DNA of 17,324 nt, taken from positions 1 through 17,324 of the forward strand of contig JAXJYC010000031.1 in the NCBI GenBank assembly GCA_036307185.1, in the 5' to 3' direction. Source of the DNA: SVEL01 sp017381055 (lineage in GTDB: Bacteria; Bacillota; Clostridia; Lachnospirales; Lachnospiraceae). Shown here piece after piece: positions 7,257 through 15,197 of the stretch. The notes under the pieces are model-generated. The model did not search any database, was not told where the DNA came from, and saw nothing but the letters and a program-made list of their open reading frames with translations. Positions within the stretch are counted from its first letter, which is position 1. Each line of letters opens with the position of its first letter. The translations under genes were made by a program, and so were the position numbers.

Positions 7257-7309
7257 AATAAAAAACCTCCACATATATTTTATATTAATATATGTAAAGG
7301 TTATTATTT

Positions 7310-8170
7310 TTATACTAGATAGTTGGCAAGTGTTGCAAACTGTTCAAGGCTTAATGCTTCGCCTCTTATAGTCTGACTAAGTCCCATTTTATCTAATGCC
7401 TCCACTACCTGCTCCTTATTTAAGCTAAGCTCTGGAGAATTATTTATACTATTTTGTAATGTCTTTCTTCTCTGATTAAAGGCTGCTCTAATAAGCTTAA
7501 ACATAAGCTTTTCATCCTTAACCTCCACTGGCACCTGCTCGTGACGTGTAAGCTTTATTACCGCCGAGCCTACATTTGGTCTTGGCATAAAGCAGTTTGG
7601 CGGAACATTTGCTATAATCTCAGGCTTAGCATAATACTGCACTGCCAATGACAATGCGCCATAATCCTTTGTACCAGGACCTACCTGCATACGGTCTGCC
7701 ACTTCCTTTTGAACCATAATGGTTATGCTTTCAATAGGAACATGACTTTCAAAAAGTCCCATAATAATAGGTGTCGTAATATAATATGGAAGATTAGCAA
7801 CTACCTTTATAGGTTTGCCATCATTTTCTTCCTCTACAAGCTTATTAATATCAAGCTTTAAGATATCTTCATTGATAACTCTTACATTATCATATTCCTT
7901 TAAGGTATCATTCTCCAAAATAGGAATAAGATTTTTATCAATCTCTACTGCGACAACCTTTCTAGCCGACTCGCAAAGATACTGTGTCATAGTTCCAATC
8001 CCAGGACCTACCTCAAGTATCATATCATCCTTTGTTATACCAGATGCAGAGATAATTTTATCAAGAACCCTTGTATCTATAAGGAAGTTCTGACCAAATC
8101 TTTTCTGAAACATAAAATTATATTTTTGTAATATCGCAATTGTATTTTGTGGTATTCCTAATGTTGCCAT
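7310..8170 (-). CDS. rsmA: 16S rRNA dimethyladenosine transferase RsmA/KsgA
   Basis: RsmA (KsgA) transfers four methyl groups from S-adenosylmethionine to two adjacent adenosines near the 3' end of 16S rRNA during 30S assembly. The 286-residue protein is full length. KRFGQNFL (23-30) is the conserved N-terminal motif, EVGPGIGTMT (53-62) the SAM-binding loop, and NLPYYITTP (126-134) the catalytic N-L-P-Y motif IV. FNQRRKTL (231-238) is the C-terminal family signature. The ATG has AAGGAGG a few bases upstream, overlapping the last codons of tatD; the gap to tatD is 9 bp. In many Bacillota the ribonuclease M5 gene rnmV lies between tatD and rsmA; it is absent here. Read-through from the metG T-box probably feeds this gene. 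Confidence 0.97.
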   Translation of the reverse strand: MATLGIPQNTIAILQKYNFMFQKRFGQNFLIDTRVLDKIISASGITKDDMILEVGPGIGTMTQYLCESARKVVAVEIDKNLIPILENDTLKEYDNVRVINEDILKLDINKLVEEENDGKPIKVVANLPYYITTPIIMGLFESHVPIESITIMVQKEVADRMQVGPGTKDYGALSLAVQYYAKPEIIANVPPNCFMPRPNVGSAVIKLTRHEQVPVEVKDEKLMFKLIRAAFNQRRKTLQNSINNSPELSLNKEQVVEALDKMGLSQTIRGEALSLEQFATLANYLV

Positions 8171-8179
8171 AAAACCTCC

Positions 8180-8953
8180 TTATCTTGCTATCTTATAAAC
8201 TCTAAGTGCATTCTCTCTAGTTGTTCTTATAACCTCTTCTTCGGAAATATTTTTAAGCTCCGCAAGTTGCTTAGCTACATACTGAATATTTCCTGAATCA
8301 TTTCTTTTGCCTCTAAATGGCTCTGGCGAAAGATATGGACAATCCGTCTCCAATACTATCTGCTCTAACGGTGCATACTCTACAACCTCTTTAAGCTTCT
8401 TTCCATTCTTAAAGGTAAGCACGCCTCCGATTCCAAGCATAAAGCCCATATCCAAAAACTCTCTCGCACACTCTACACCATATGAAAAACAATGGATAAT
8501 TCCACCATTTTCATAGCCCTTTGTAGCTTTTATTATATCAAATGTATCTGCAAATGCATCTCTTGAATGAATATTTACAGGCTTTTTTATCTCTCTTGCT
8601 AAATCTAGCTGAGCTTCAAACCATTTCTTTTGTATCCCTCTATCAGGCTCATCCCAATAATAATCAAGACCAATTTCACCTACTGCTACACATCTTTCAT
8701 GCATAGCCATTCGTTTAATCTCGTCAAAATTACCTTCTACCTCTAAATCAAGGGCATCGCTAGGATGTATTCCTGCAAGAAAGTACATAAAGTCATATTT
8801 TTCTGCTAAAGCTAGAGAATCATAACAGCCTTTTAATGATGCGGAGGCATTTACAATAGCCTCCACACCCTTTTCTTTCATAGATAAAAGAAGCTCATCT
8901 CTATCTTCATCAAATCTCTCATCATCATAATGAGCATGTGTATCGATAATCAT
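8180..8953 (-). CDS. tatD: TatD family metal-dependent hydrolase (DNase)
   Basis: TatD proteins are TIM-barrel metallohydrolases with 3'-5' exonuclease/DNase activity linked to DNA repair and nucleic-acid turnover. This 257-residue copy carries the metal ligands in order: DTHAH (4-8), GIHPSD (about 61-66), GEIGLDYYWD (92-101, E93), NIHSRDA (127-133), IIHCFSYG (152-159) and LETDCPYLSP (201-210). The stop of metG and the ATG overlap as TAATG, which implies translational coupling. A TTG two codons upstream (8959) has a better-spaced AGGAAG (6 nt), whereas the ATG has 12 nt. The ATG is preferred because family members typically begin with M-I-x-D-T-H. It belongs to the metG-tatD-rsmA block. Confidence 0.95.
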   Translation of the reverse strand: MIIDTHAHYDDERFDEDRDELLLSMKEKGVEAIVNASASLKGCYDSLALAEKYDFMYFLAGIHPSDALDLEVEGNFDEIKRMAMHERCVAVGEIGLDYYWDEPDRGIQKKWFEAQLDLAREIKKPVNIHSRDAFADTFDIIKATKGYENGGIIHCFSYGVECAREFLDMGFMLGIGGVLTFKNGKKLKEVVEYAPLEQIVLETDCPYLSPEPFRGKRNDSGNIQYVAKQLAELKNISEEEVIRTTRENALRVYKIAR

Positions 8954-10902
8954 TAGCAAATCTCGCTTCCTGGAAGAATATCCTTATCTACTGTAAGAAC
9001 AGATAAGTTTCCATCATTATCTGATGCTGCTAAAATCATACCCTCAGATAATACGCCACAAATCTTTACTGGCTTAAGGTTTGTAACAACAGCTACCTTC
9101 TTGCCTACCATTTCTTCTGGCTTATAATGCATAGCGATACCAGATACTATCTGACGCACTTCGTTTCCTATTCTAATCTGTGAACAAAGAAGCTTCTTAG
9201 CCTTTGGTACTGGCTCACACTTAAGCACCTCACCAACCCTAAACTGAACCTTAAAGAAATCATCAATAGAGATTTCTTCCTTTGGCTCTACCTCTGGGTA
9301 TTTTACCTCTGGCTCAGCATTAGCGGCTCTCATAGCTTCTACCTTCTCAAGTACTTCATTTATATCTAATCTAGCAAATAAGATTTCTGGCTTTTCTGTA
9401 ACCTTATTGCCTGATGGATATTTTCCAAATGTATTGAGGTCTGCTAACTCTCTCTTTTCTGCATTTAACTGACCTAAAATCTTTTCTGCTGTCTTTGGCA
9501 TAAATGACTCTAAAAGAGTTGTTCCTATGCAGATACTCTCCACAAGGTTATAAAGCACTGTCTTAAGTCTGTCATTTGAAGCCTCATCTTTAGCAAGAGC
9601 CCATGGCATTGTCTCATCAATATACTTGTTACATCTCTTGAATAATGTAAATACCTCTGTAATAGCATCAGCCACACGAAGCTTTTCCATCTTTGCCTCA
9701 ACCTTAGCTGCAGCTTCTGTTGCACACTTCTTTAAATCCTCATCAATACCTTCTGTATCATGTACCTCAGTATTTGTAACCTCACCACCGTGATACTTAT
9801 TAATCATAGAAACTGTTCTATTTACAAGGTTTCCAAGTGTATTAGCAAGCTCTGAATTAAGTCTTTCTACAAGAAGCTCCCATGTGATTACACCATCGTT
9901 TTCAAATGGCATCTCATGAAGCACAAAGTAACGAACTGCATCTACTCCAAAGAAATCTGCTAAATCATCTGCATAAAGAACGTTACCCTTTGACTTACTC
10001 ATCTTGCCATCGCCCTGAAGAAGCCATGGATGTCCAAATATCTGCTTTGGAAGTGGAATATCAAGGGCCATAAGCATAATTGGCCAATAAATAGTATGGA
10101 ATCTTAAAATATCCTTACCGATAAGGTGAAGATCAGCTCTCCAATACTTCTTAAAGTTCTCATCATGATTACCATCTACATCATAACCAAGACCTGTGAT
10201 ATAGTTTGATAACGCATCAATCCATACATAAACTACATGCTTATCATCAAAATCTACAGGCACGCCCCACTTAAATGAAGAACGAGATACGCAAAGATCC
10301 TGAAGACCAGCCTTAATGAAGTTATTCATCATCTCATTCTTTCTAGACTCAGGCTGAATAAATTCTGGATTCTCCTCAATATGCTTAATAAGTCTATCTG
10401 TATAATTACTAAGCTTGAAGAAGTATGCCTCCTCCTTTGCTGGCTGACACTCTCTACCACAGTCAGGACACTTGCCATCTACAAGCTGTGATGGTGTGAA
10501 GAAAGACTCACATGGAGTACAGTACATTCCCTCATAATGTCCCTTATAAATATCACCTTTGTCATAAAGCTTCTTGAAAATCTTCTGAACCTGCTTCTCA
10601 TGATACTCATCTGTTGTTCTGATAAACTTATCATAAGATGTATCCATCAAATCCCAGATTCTCTTAATCTCACCAGAAACATTGTCAACAAATTCCTTTG
10701 GTGTAATTCCAGCATCTGCTGCCTTAAGCTCAATCTTCTGTCCATGCTCATCTGTTCCTGTCTGGAAAAATACATCATATCCCTGCTGTCTCTTAAATCT
10801 TGCGATACTATCTGCAAGTACGATTTCGTATGTGTTTCCGATATGTGGCTTACCAGATGTGTAAGCTATAGCTGTTGTAATGTAATAAGGTTTTTTACTC
10901 AT
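8953..10902 (-). CDS. metG: Methionyl-tRNA synthetase with C-terminal tRNA-binding domain
   Basis: MetG charges tRNA-Met with methionine using ATP. The class I signatures are clear: the HIGH-type motif HIGN at residues 20-23 within YTSGKPHIGNTYEIVLAD, and KMSKS at 300-304. The zinc knuckle uses CTPC (128-131) and CPDC (145-148). The anticodon-binding helical domain covers about 340-470. A C-terminal EMAP/Arc1-like OB-fold (about 546-649, VQFRVGEVL..., GMILAAS) gives the usual dimeric long form, 649 residues. The start is the ATG at 10902, with GGAGG (10914-10910) 7 nt upstream; an in-frame ATG at 10944 would add 14 residues unlike the family and lies inside a repeat. A methionine T-box controls it. 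About 240 nt, mostly a repeat element, separate the T-box terminator from the start codon. Confidence 0.97.
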   Translation of the reverse strand: MSKKPYYITTAIAYTSGKPHIGNTYEIVLADSIARFKRQQGYDVFFQTGTDEHGQKIELKAADAGITPKEFVDNVSGEIKRIWDLMDTSYDKFIRTTDEYHEKQVQKIFKKLYDKGDIYKGHYEGMYCTPCESFFTPSQLVDGKCPDCGRECQPAKEEAYFFKLSNYTDRLIKHIEENPEFIQPESRKNEMMNNFIKAGLQDLCVSRSSFKWGVPVDFDDKHVVYVWIDALSNYITGLGYDVDGNHDENFKKYWRADLHLIGKDILRFHTIYWPIMLMALDIPLPKQIFGHPWLLQGDGKMSKSKGNVLYADDLADFFGVDAVRYFVLHEMPFENDGVITWELLVERLNSELANTLGNLVNRTVSMINKYHGGEVTNTEVHDTEGIDEDLKKCATEAAAKVEAKMEKLRVADAITEVFTLFKRCNKYIDETMPWALAKDEASNDRLKTVLYNLVESICIGTTLLESFMPKTAEKILGQLNAEKRELADLNTFGKYPSGNKVTEKPEILFARLDINEVLEKVEAMRAANAEPEVKYPEVEPKEEISIDDFFKVQFRVGEVLKCEPVPKAKKLLCSQIRIGNEVRQIVSGIAMHYKPEEMVGKKVAVVTNLKPVKICGVLSEGMILAASDNDGNLSVLTVDKDILPGSEIC

Positions 10903-10933
10903 TTTAATTCCTCCATTTTCTATTAATTCTAAG

Positions 10934-11139
10934 ATGAGGCACAAGTGGTTTATGACCTTCCTTCAAGTTCTATTGATTCAACGGATTGTTACGTGCTTCG
11001 CACTCTCACAATCCTACACAAAATTCGCATATCGCGGAGCTTACGCCCCGCTTTTATGCTCATATTGTGGCGTGTCAACACGTCATAAAACCACCTTTGT
11101 GCAAGCACAAGTGGTTTATGACCTTTTGACACTTGAATC
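10934..11139. repeat. Structured repeat element in the metG leader
   Basis: About 200 bp between the T-box terminator and the metG ribosome binding site are made of repeats and hairpins. A 21-bp sequence occurs at 10939-10959 and again exactly at 11105-11125. The second copy is also paired with an imperfect reverse complement at 11072-11102, giving a hairpin with about 28-bp arms and a two-base gap. Inside are a hairpin GGATTGT...ACAATCC (10983-11014, with inner GTGC-TTC-GCAC) and a hairpin GCGGAGC-TTAC-GCCCCGC (11034-11051). The GC-rich, stem-loop-rich text contrasts with the AT-rich surroundings. It looks like a REP/MITE-type non-coding repeat. Short open frames on both strands here look like by-products. 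Confidence 0.7.
11072..11132. repeat. Long hairpin within the repeat, containing dispersed motif copy 2
   Basis: The arm 11072-11102 begins GTGTCAACACGTCATAAAAC and the arm 11105-11132 ends TATGACCTTTTGACAC. The arms are reverse complements apart from a few mismatches and one or two small indels. The right arm, read on the minus strand, contains GTGTCAAAAGGTCAT (11118-11132), the 15-mer found at 93 and 12522. The match to the 12522 copy extends to 25 bases (11115-11139 against 12515-12539) with one mismatch. Confidence 0.75.
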
Positions 11140-11141
11140 AT

Positions 11142-11180
11142 AAAAAATCCCGCCTCTACGTATCTAACATAAAGACGGGA
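11142..11180 (-). terminator. T-box regulated terminator upstream of metG
   Basis: On the minus strand TCCCGTCTTT (11180-11171) pairs with GAGGCGGGA (11156-11148), with G-T wobbles, followed by six T (11147-11142). Its 5' arm overlaps the CCCGTCTTT part of the antiterminator, so the two are mutually exclusive. Confidence 0.93.
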
Positions 11181-11417
11181 GATAATCTCACGTGGTACCA
11201 CTTTACTTCATAGATGACTCACATCATCTACCTTAGCGACTGCTATCACAGCCTTACTTATTAACGGTAGTAAACCGTCGCAGCCTAACCTGTCGGCTCA
11301 GTGCGCAGCTCCAAGACCATCTTCGTTTCGATCTCTATGACTCCTTCTCAGCTAACGGAGCTCTCTTTACATATACCTCGAAATTACTCTTCTCTTCATT
11401 GCCTTTATCATATTTAT
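11142..11417 (-). promoter_or_regulatory. T-box riboswitch, methionine-specific, controlling metG
   Basis: This leader senses uncharged tRNA-Met and permits transcription of metG when it binds. Read on the minus strand, Stem I closes with AGCTCC (11362-11357) and GGAGCT (11312-11307). GCTGAGAAGGAG carries the conserved AGA bulge. The specifier is ATG (11320-11318), in GAAGATGGTCTTGG, matching methionine. A 7-bp stem III (TAGATGA/TCATCTA) precedes the T-box AAGTGGTACCACGTGAG (11203-11187). Its UGGU would pair with the tRNA acceptor end ACCA. AAAG and CTTT can close the antiterminator. The competing terminator is annotated separately. Its 5' end is placed from the predicted promoter. Confidence 0.95.
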
Positions 11418-11423
11418 AATGGT

Positions 11424-11452
11424 AGTTTAGTTATATTAACTTATTTTGTCAA
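11424..11452 (-). promoter_or_regulatory. Promoter of the T-box/metG operon
   Basis: On the minus strand TTGACA (11452-11447) is followed by 17 bp and TAAACT (11429-11424), which matches four of six -10 positions. Transcription would start near 11417, about 50 nt before Stem I. It lies just past the stop codon of the DHH gene at 11474, and no terminator is visible between them. Confidence 0.6.
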
Positions 11453-11473
11453 CATAAATTTATATAAAATGTT

Positions 11474-12442
11474 TTATTTAATTGTTGCCATTTCAATAAT
11501 TCTCTCTTCAATGGCCCTGCTTATATTTCTAGCTTCATCTTCTGTCACGTTTGGTACAAAGCCTGCTGCCATAGTAGCATGTCCGCCACCGCCGCCATAG
11601 TCCTTAAGGCATTCTCTGATTATAGCAGCTGCATCAAGACCTATTTCCTCATTACGAACTGAGAACTTAATTCCTCCAGCTCTATACGAATAAACAACTG
11701 AGAAAGTAACCTCATCTAAGGACATAATAAAGTCAGACATTGTTCCAAGAATAGCTTCTCCACAATCTTTACCGATATTTACTATTCCCACATTTCCAAA
11801 TACTCGCAAATTCTCAATTGCAGCAGAATACGCCTTCAAATCTTCCATCTGTAATGAACAGCAATCAAACTTTCTTATACTATCTCTATTTGCCTTCTTA
11901 AATAACATATAGAACATATCAATATCTAAGTCGCTTACTTCTCTAGACAGATTATTTGTATCCATCTTAATTCCATATAAAAGTGCAGTAGCCACATTAA
12001 TAGGCATCTCTATATTATTTTCCACAAAGTAGCTAGCAATTATTGACGAACATGCTCCCACATCACTTCTTATATCAAAAAACTGATACATATCTGTTTC
12101 CTGCATCTTATGATGGTCAATACAAGCCACTTCATCGCCTATAAAATCCTCTACATTTGCATTTCCCTTCTGACCATCAACTATAATTATCTTAGATGTC
12201 TCATCCATCTTATCATCATCATCAATATAAACAGTTGCAATATTTAAATCTTCCATCATAGCAATGGTATTTAACTTATCTACCTGTCCCTTATAACAAA
12301 TTGTTGCCTCAATTCCTTTAGCCTCTAAAAGACATTTTAGTCCATACGCTGAAGCAAGGGCATCCTGATCTGGATAATTATGTGTCTGTATATATACACT
12401 TTCTTCACCAATAATTCCAACTAATTCGTCTAACTTAGTCAT
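11474..12442 (-). CDS. DHH/DHHA1 phosphoesterase, NrnA-like
   Basis: Members of this family degrade nanoRNAs and dephosphorylate 3'-phosphoadenosine 5'-phosphate (pAp), or cleave cyclic dinucleotide products. The 322-residue protein carries the DHH metal site: HNYPDQDAL (21-29), VDGQ (88-91), DHH (109-111) and KMDTNN (159-164). It also has the DHHA1 substrate-binding signature GGGGGHATMAAG (283-294). No membrane helices or PAS/GGDEF domains are present, so it is the short soluble NrnA-like type rather than GdpP. Whether it prefers pAp, nanoRNA or pApA cannot be decided. The ATG is preceded by GAGGAGG with a 6-nt spacer. It has its own promoter (12480-12508) and is followed by the metG promoter and T-box. 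Confidence 0.9.
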   Translation of the reverse strand: MTKLDELVGIIGEESVYIQTHNYPDQDALASAYGLKCLLEAKGIEATICYKGQVDKLNTIAMMEDLNIATVYIDDDDKMDETSKIIIVDGQKGNANVEDFIGDEVACIDHHKMQETDMYQFFDIRSDVGACSSIIASYFVENNIEMPINVATALLYGIKMDTNNLSREVSDLDIDMFYMLFKKANRDSIRKFDCCSLQMEDLKAYSAAIENLRVFGNVGIVNIGKDCGEAILGTMSDFIMSLDEVTFSVVYSYRAGGIKFSVRNEEIGLDAAAIIRECLKDYGGGGGHATMAAGFVPNVTEDEARNISRAIEERIIEMATIK

Positions 12443-12479
12443 ACTATTCCTCCTCGATTATCACCGATTCACTAACTTA

Positions 12480-12508
12480 ATAATATATCTCTTCGACATT
12501 TTTTTCAA
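12480..12508 (-). promoter_or_regulatory. Promoter of the DHH phosphoesterase gene
   Basis: On the minus strand TTGAAA (12508-12503) and TATTAT (12485-12480) are 17 bp apart, each matching five of six consensus bases. Transcription would start near 12473, about 30 nt before the start codon, leaving room for the GAGGAGG ribosome binding site. Confidence 0.6.
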
Positions 12509-12521
12509 TATAAAGATTTAA

Positions 12522-12536
12522 GTGTCAAAAGGTCAT
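12522..12536 (+). repeat. Dispersed motif GTGTCAAAAGGTCAT, copy 3
   Basis: This is an exact copy of the 15-mer at 93-107 and 11118-11132. It lies 6 bp past the stop codon of the 836-residue secreted-protein gene and just upstream of the DHH gene promoter. The longer match to the metG-leader copy is 25 bases (12515-12539) with one mismatch. No hairpin partner is present here, so it would be a half-element. Confidence 0.6.
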
Positions 12537-12542
12537 AAAAAA

Positions 12543-15053
12543 CTAATGAGTACCAGAAACTTCATAATCATAAAATACGGTCTCTGCTAAACCAATTTCC
12601 ATAAATATACCGTAAGGAGTCTCATCACGTCCACCTTCCCTAAGCCACATATTGCAGTATCCCTTCTTGGCATTACTTTCATTTATATAACTTATATACG
12701 CCTTTGAATCCTTCATCCTTACAAATTCTGCAGCTATATAAAGACTCTGATCTTTAATAATAATATCTCCTATTTTACCTGATATAACAGCTTGCTTAAT
12801 ATCATCACCAGTTATCCCCTCTCTTACCACAACAAACTCTTCTGGCAAAGTATTAACCTTTTTCCATATCCCTTTGTTGCCCTCTATATATGCACATTCC
12901 CTACTCCATATATCTACATTAGATAGCAAACTCAAACTCTCTCCTAAAATAATATCTCTATTCTTTACCTCATAGACCCATACTGGAATATATTCTCCCG
13001 TTTCATCCACAACATAATAATTATAATGAACCTCTAGATAATCCTCTTCTCCTATATCTCCAACAGTTTCTATAGCAAGAGTATATGACTTTCCTCCCAT
13101 CTCGTTTTCCTCTTCAAGCTTTAAAGTTAATGGCATATTTTCAGGATCCTTTTTTTCATCGTTAAGCTCTACATTAAACCCTTCTATACGGCCAATCAGC
13201 CTAACTTCCTCACTAGATAAAGCACCATATTTACTTATCGTTAGATTTGCATTCTCCTCAAAAATATTTTCTTCACATATATCCGGCCCATTATTTGCAA
13301 TAACTCTAGTTTCTACTAAATATGTTCCCTCATTATTATCTTCGCATATATCCAAGGTCATATGGTAATCATCCGTTTCTATCCACATTCCTGGTTCATA
13401 TCTTACCCCCTTATATACCACTGCAAATCCACACCTAATCTGCCTCTTTTTTATATACGATGTATAACTCCTAATTCCATATCCTTTTATATTCTTATGC
13501 ATTCCAAAATCATTAAACGTTATTATCATTTTAGACCCTAATACCACATCCCTAGACTTTGGCTCTACAGCTTGATTAAGCTCCTTCTGACCCACAACAC
13601 TTTCATTACATATTACTGGAGTATGCACAACAACAGGTTTTAAACCTGAAACATTATATGTTACTCTATTACCTGCTGCGTCCTTGTATATGTATTTACC
13701 ACTAATTGTATAACCTGCACCATTATAGACGCCCTTATCTATAACTATATTTTCACTTTCCAACACCACATTTTCTACGGGAATACTTCTATTGGCTATA
13801 TTTGTTTGACTCCTTACAATTTCATCAGATAATACCAACTGATTATTTATTACCACCTTATCATTTCTAACCTTTAATTGACTTATCTTTTTTTCTGCGT
13901 ATTCACTATAATCTGCTTCTGGAATAGATGGTTTTAGATATGTATTACTTGTAAGGACTACTGACGCCGGATCCACCGAACTATATATATCATATCCTAA
14001 CATATGCCCATTTATGCCATCATAGCGAACAGACCCCTTGTCCACGTTTCCACTAGATGTATTTGTATTATTTATTTTTTGTACTCCGTTAAATAGTGAA
14101 CTACTTAATTCTACTCCCTCTAATTTTTTCTCCTCAAAACCTTTATATGTGTAGTAAGAAAACTTTCGATTTACTGTATAATATCGCTTAACAACCTTTT
14201 TCTCTTCTCGCTTTACTCCATAATAATCTGTCCATCTAAGTATATACGTTACAGGTACCTCCACATCAATCTTCATCTCACCACTTATTTTATTTAAACT
14301 TGCAGTATATATTCCTTTACTAACACTGCTTTGAAAATACATCTTTTCTCCCGACGGTATACCACTAGCAATATCATAATCAATGGCACCATTACTAGCT
14401 GAAGAAAACATAGAACTTGATACATTTATAGTATCTTGACTTAAAACAACGATACTTGTTGTTTGTGACCTATATAACATAGGAAACTCTACCGACATAC
14501 CAAAATTAACTCGTAGACTTTCAGGGGACGCCCAATCTCTAGCTCCTGCTATTCCCTCATAATCAAAATAAACTTCCCCTGTATATTGGCCACCCTGATA
14601 CAGATATCCTTTCTGCTCACCATCTACTTTAACAGTCATAACACTGTCAATATACACAGTATCTCCATATCGAACTAAGGTATTATACCACTCCGTGGAA
14701 ACACTTTTTACAGCCTGTAATATCTCTTCCTTATCAGACCTATAATAGCAATATACATATTTATCATTATTAGGATCCACCTCATCTGGCTTATAATTAC
14801 TCTTTGTAACTATTACATACTGCTGCCCAGGTACATCTATAGGCATATCATATCTTTTAATCGTCCAACCAATAGTATAATACTTTACACTACTTGTTGC
14901 CTTTTTCTCCCTTGTAACATAATACAAGTTTCCATCACGATCAAAATATAACTCTTCATTAGCCTTTACAATAATGGGACTTAAGCCGAAAATGGCAAGA
15001 AAAAAAATAGTACCAAAAAGAATACTACCTATCTTTAGTAACTTAGATTTCAT
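12543..15053 (-). CDS. Secreted DUF5704-like protein of unknown function
   Basis: This 836-residue protein starts with a signal peptide (MKSKLLKIG, hydrophobic core 8-28, likely cleavage near VKA/NE at 29-32). The rest is beta-rich, with many Tyr and Val residues, and has no transmembrane segment, lipobox or sorting motif at the C-terminus (ends VSGTH), so it is probably released or held non-covalently. Residues about 50-75 contain KYYTIGWTIKRYD. Residues about 475-690 contain VHTPVICNESV, KGYGIRSYTSYIKKRQIRCGF and VRLIGRIEGFNVEL...YTLAIETVGDIGEEDYLEVH. I recall this series from DUF5704-type secreted proteins of Bacillota; it could not be checked. No enzyme motif is visible. AAGGAG lies 4 nt before the ATG. 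It is transcribed divergently from the metallopeptidase lipoprotein, so a shared role at the cell surface is possible but unproven. Confidence 0.7.
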   Translation of the reverse strand: MKSKLLKIGSILFGTIFFLAIFGLSPIIVKANEELYFDRDGNLYYVTREKKATSSVKYYTIGWTIKRYDMPIDVPGQQYVIVTKSNYKPDEVDPNNDKYVYCYYRSDKEEILQAVKSVSTEWYNTLVRYGDTVYIDSVMTVKVDGEQKGYLYQGGQYTGEVYFDYEGIAGARDWASPESLRVNFGMSVEFPMLYRSQTTSIVVLSQDTINVSSSMFSSASNGAIDYDIASGIPSGEKMYFQSSVSKGIYTASLNKISGEMKIDVEVPVTYILRWTDYYGVKREEKKVVKRYYTVNRKFSYYTYKGFEEKKLEGVELSSSLFNGVQKINNTNTSSGNVDKGSVRYDGINGHMLGYDIYSSVDPASVVLTSNTYLKPSIPEADYSEYAEKKISQLKVRNDKVVINNQLVLSDEIVRSQTNIANRSIPVENVVLESENIVIDKGVYNGAGYTISGKYIYKDAAGNRVTYNVSGLKPVVVHTPVICNESVVGQKELNQAVEPKSRDVVLGSKMIITFNDFGMHKNIKGYGIRSYTSYIKKRQIRCGFAVVYKGVRYEPGMWIETDDYHMTLDICEDNNEGTYLVETRVIANNGPDICEENIFEENANLTISKYGALSSEEVRLIGRIEGFNVELNDEKKDPENMPLTLKLEEENEMGGKSYTLAIETVGDIGEEDYLEVHYNYYVVDETGEYIPVWVYEVKNRDIILGESLSLLSNVDIWSRECAYIEGNKGIWKKVNTLPEEFVVVREGITGDDIKQAVISGKIGDIIIKDQSLYIAAEFVRMKDSKAYISYINESNAKKGYCNMWLREGGRDETPYGIFMEIGLAETVFYDYEVSGTH

Positions 15054-15111
15054 AATGCTCCTTTCTCTCTCCAGAAAAAAGCAGTTATCTTATTCACATT
15101 AATTCAATGAG

Positions 15112-15140
15112 AGCATATCATAAAAAAGGATTGTTGTAAA
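15112..15140 (-). promoter_or_regulatory. Predicted promoter of the DUF5704-like gene
   Basis: On the minus strand TTTACA (15140-15135) is followed by 17 bp and TATGCT (15117-15112), which matches four of six -10 positions. The -35 hexamer overlaps the -35 of the divergent plus-strand promoter by five bases. Confidence 0.45.
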
Positions 15141-15161
15141 CCATATGAATTTTGGTATAAT
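15134..15161 (+). promoter_or_regulatory. Predicted promoter of the DUF885 lipoprotein gene
   Basis: TTGTAA (15134-15139) is followed by 16 bp and a perfect TATAAT (15156-15161). Transcription would begin near 15168, about 30 nt before the ATG. Confidence 0.55.
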
Positions 15162-15197
15162 AACTACATATAATACATACGAAAGGATAATAGGGGT

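Noticed and set aside
7815..8093. 92-residue plus-strand frame antisense to rsmA
   Set aside because: Composition (Ser/Phe/Ile rich) reflects the complement of rsmA codons; no start signals.
10537..10926. 129-residue plus-strand frame antisense to metG
   Set aside because: It is a shadow of metG codons, rich in Leu/Ile/Cys/Ser, with no ribosome binding site and no family resemblance.
10934..11201. Overlapping short open frames (69 residues plus strand, 70 residues minus strand) across the metG leader
   Set aside because: They run through the hairpin repeat and, on the minus strand, begin in the T-box terminator region; no ribosome binding site and no protein-like composition.
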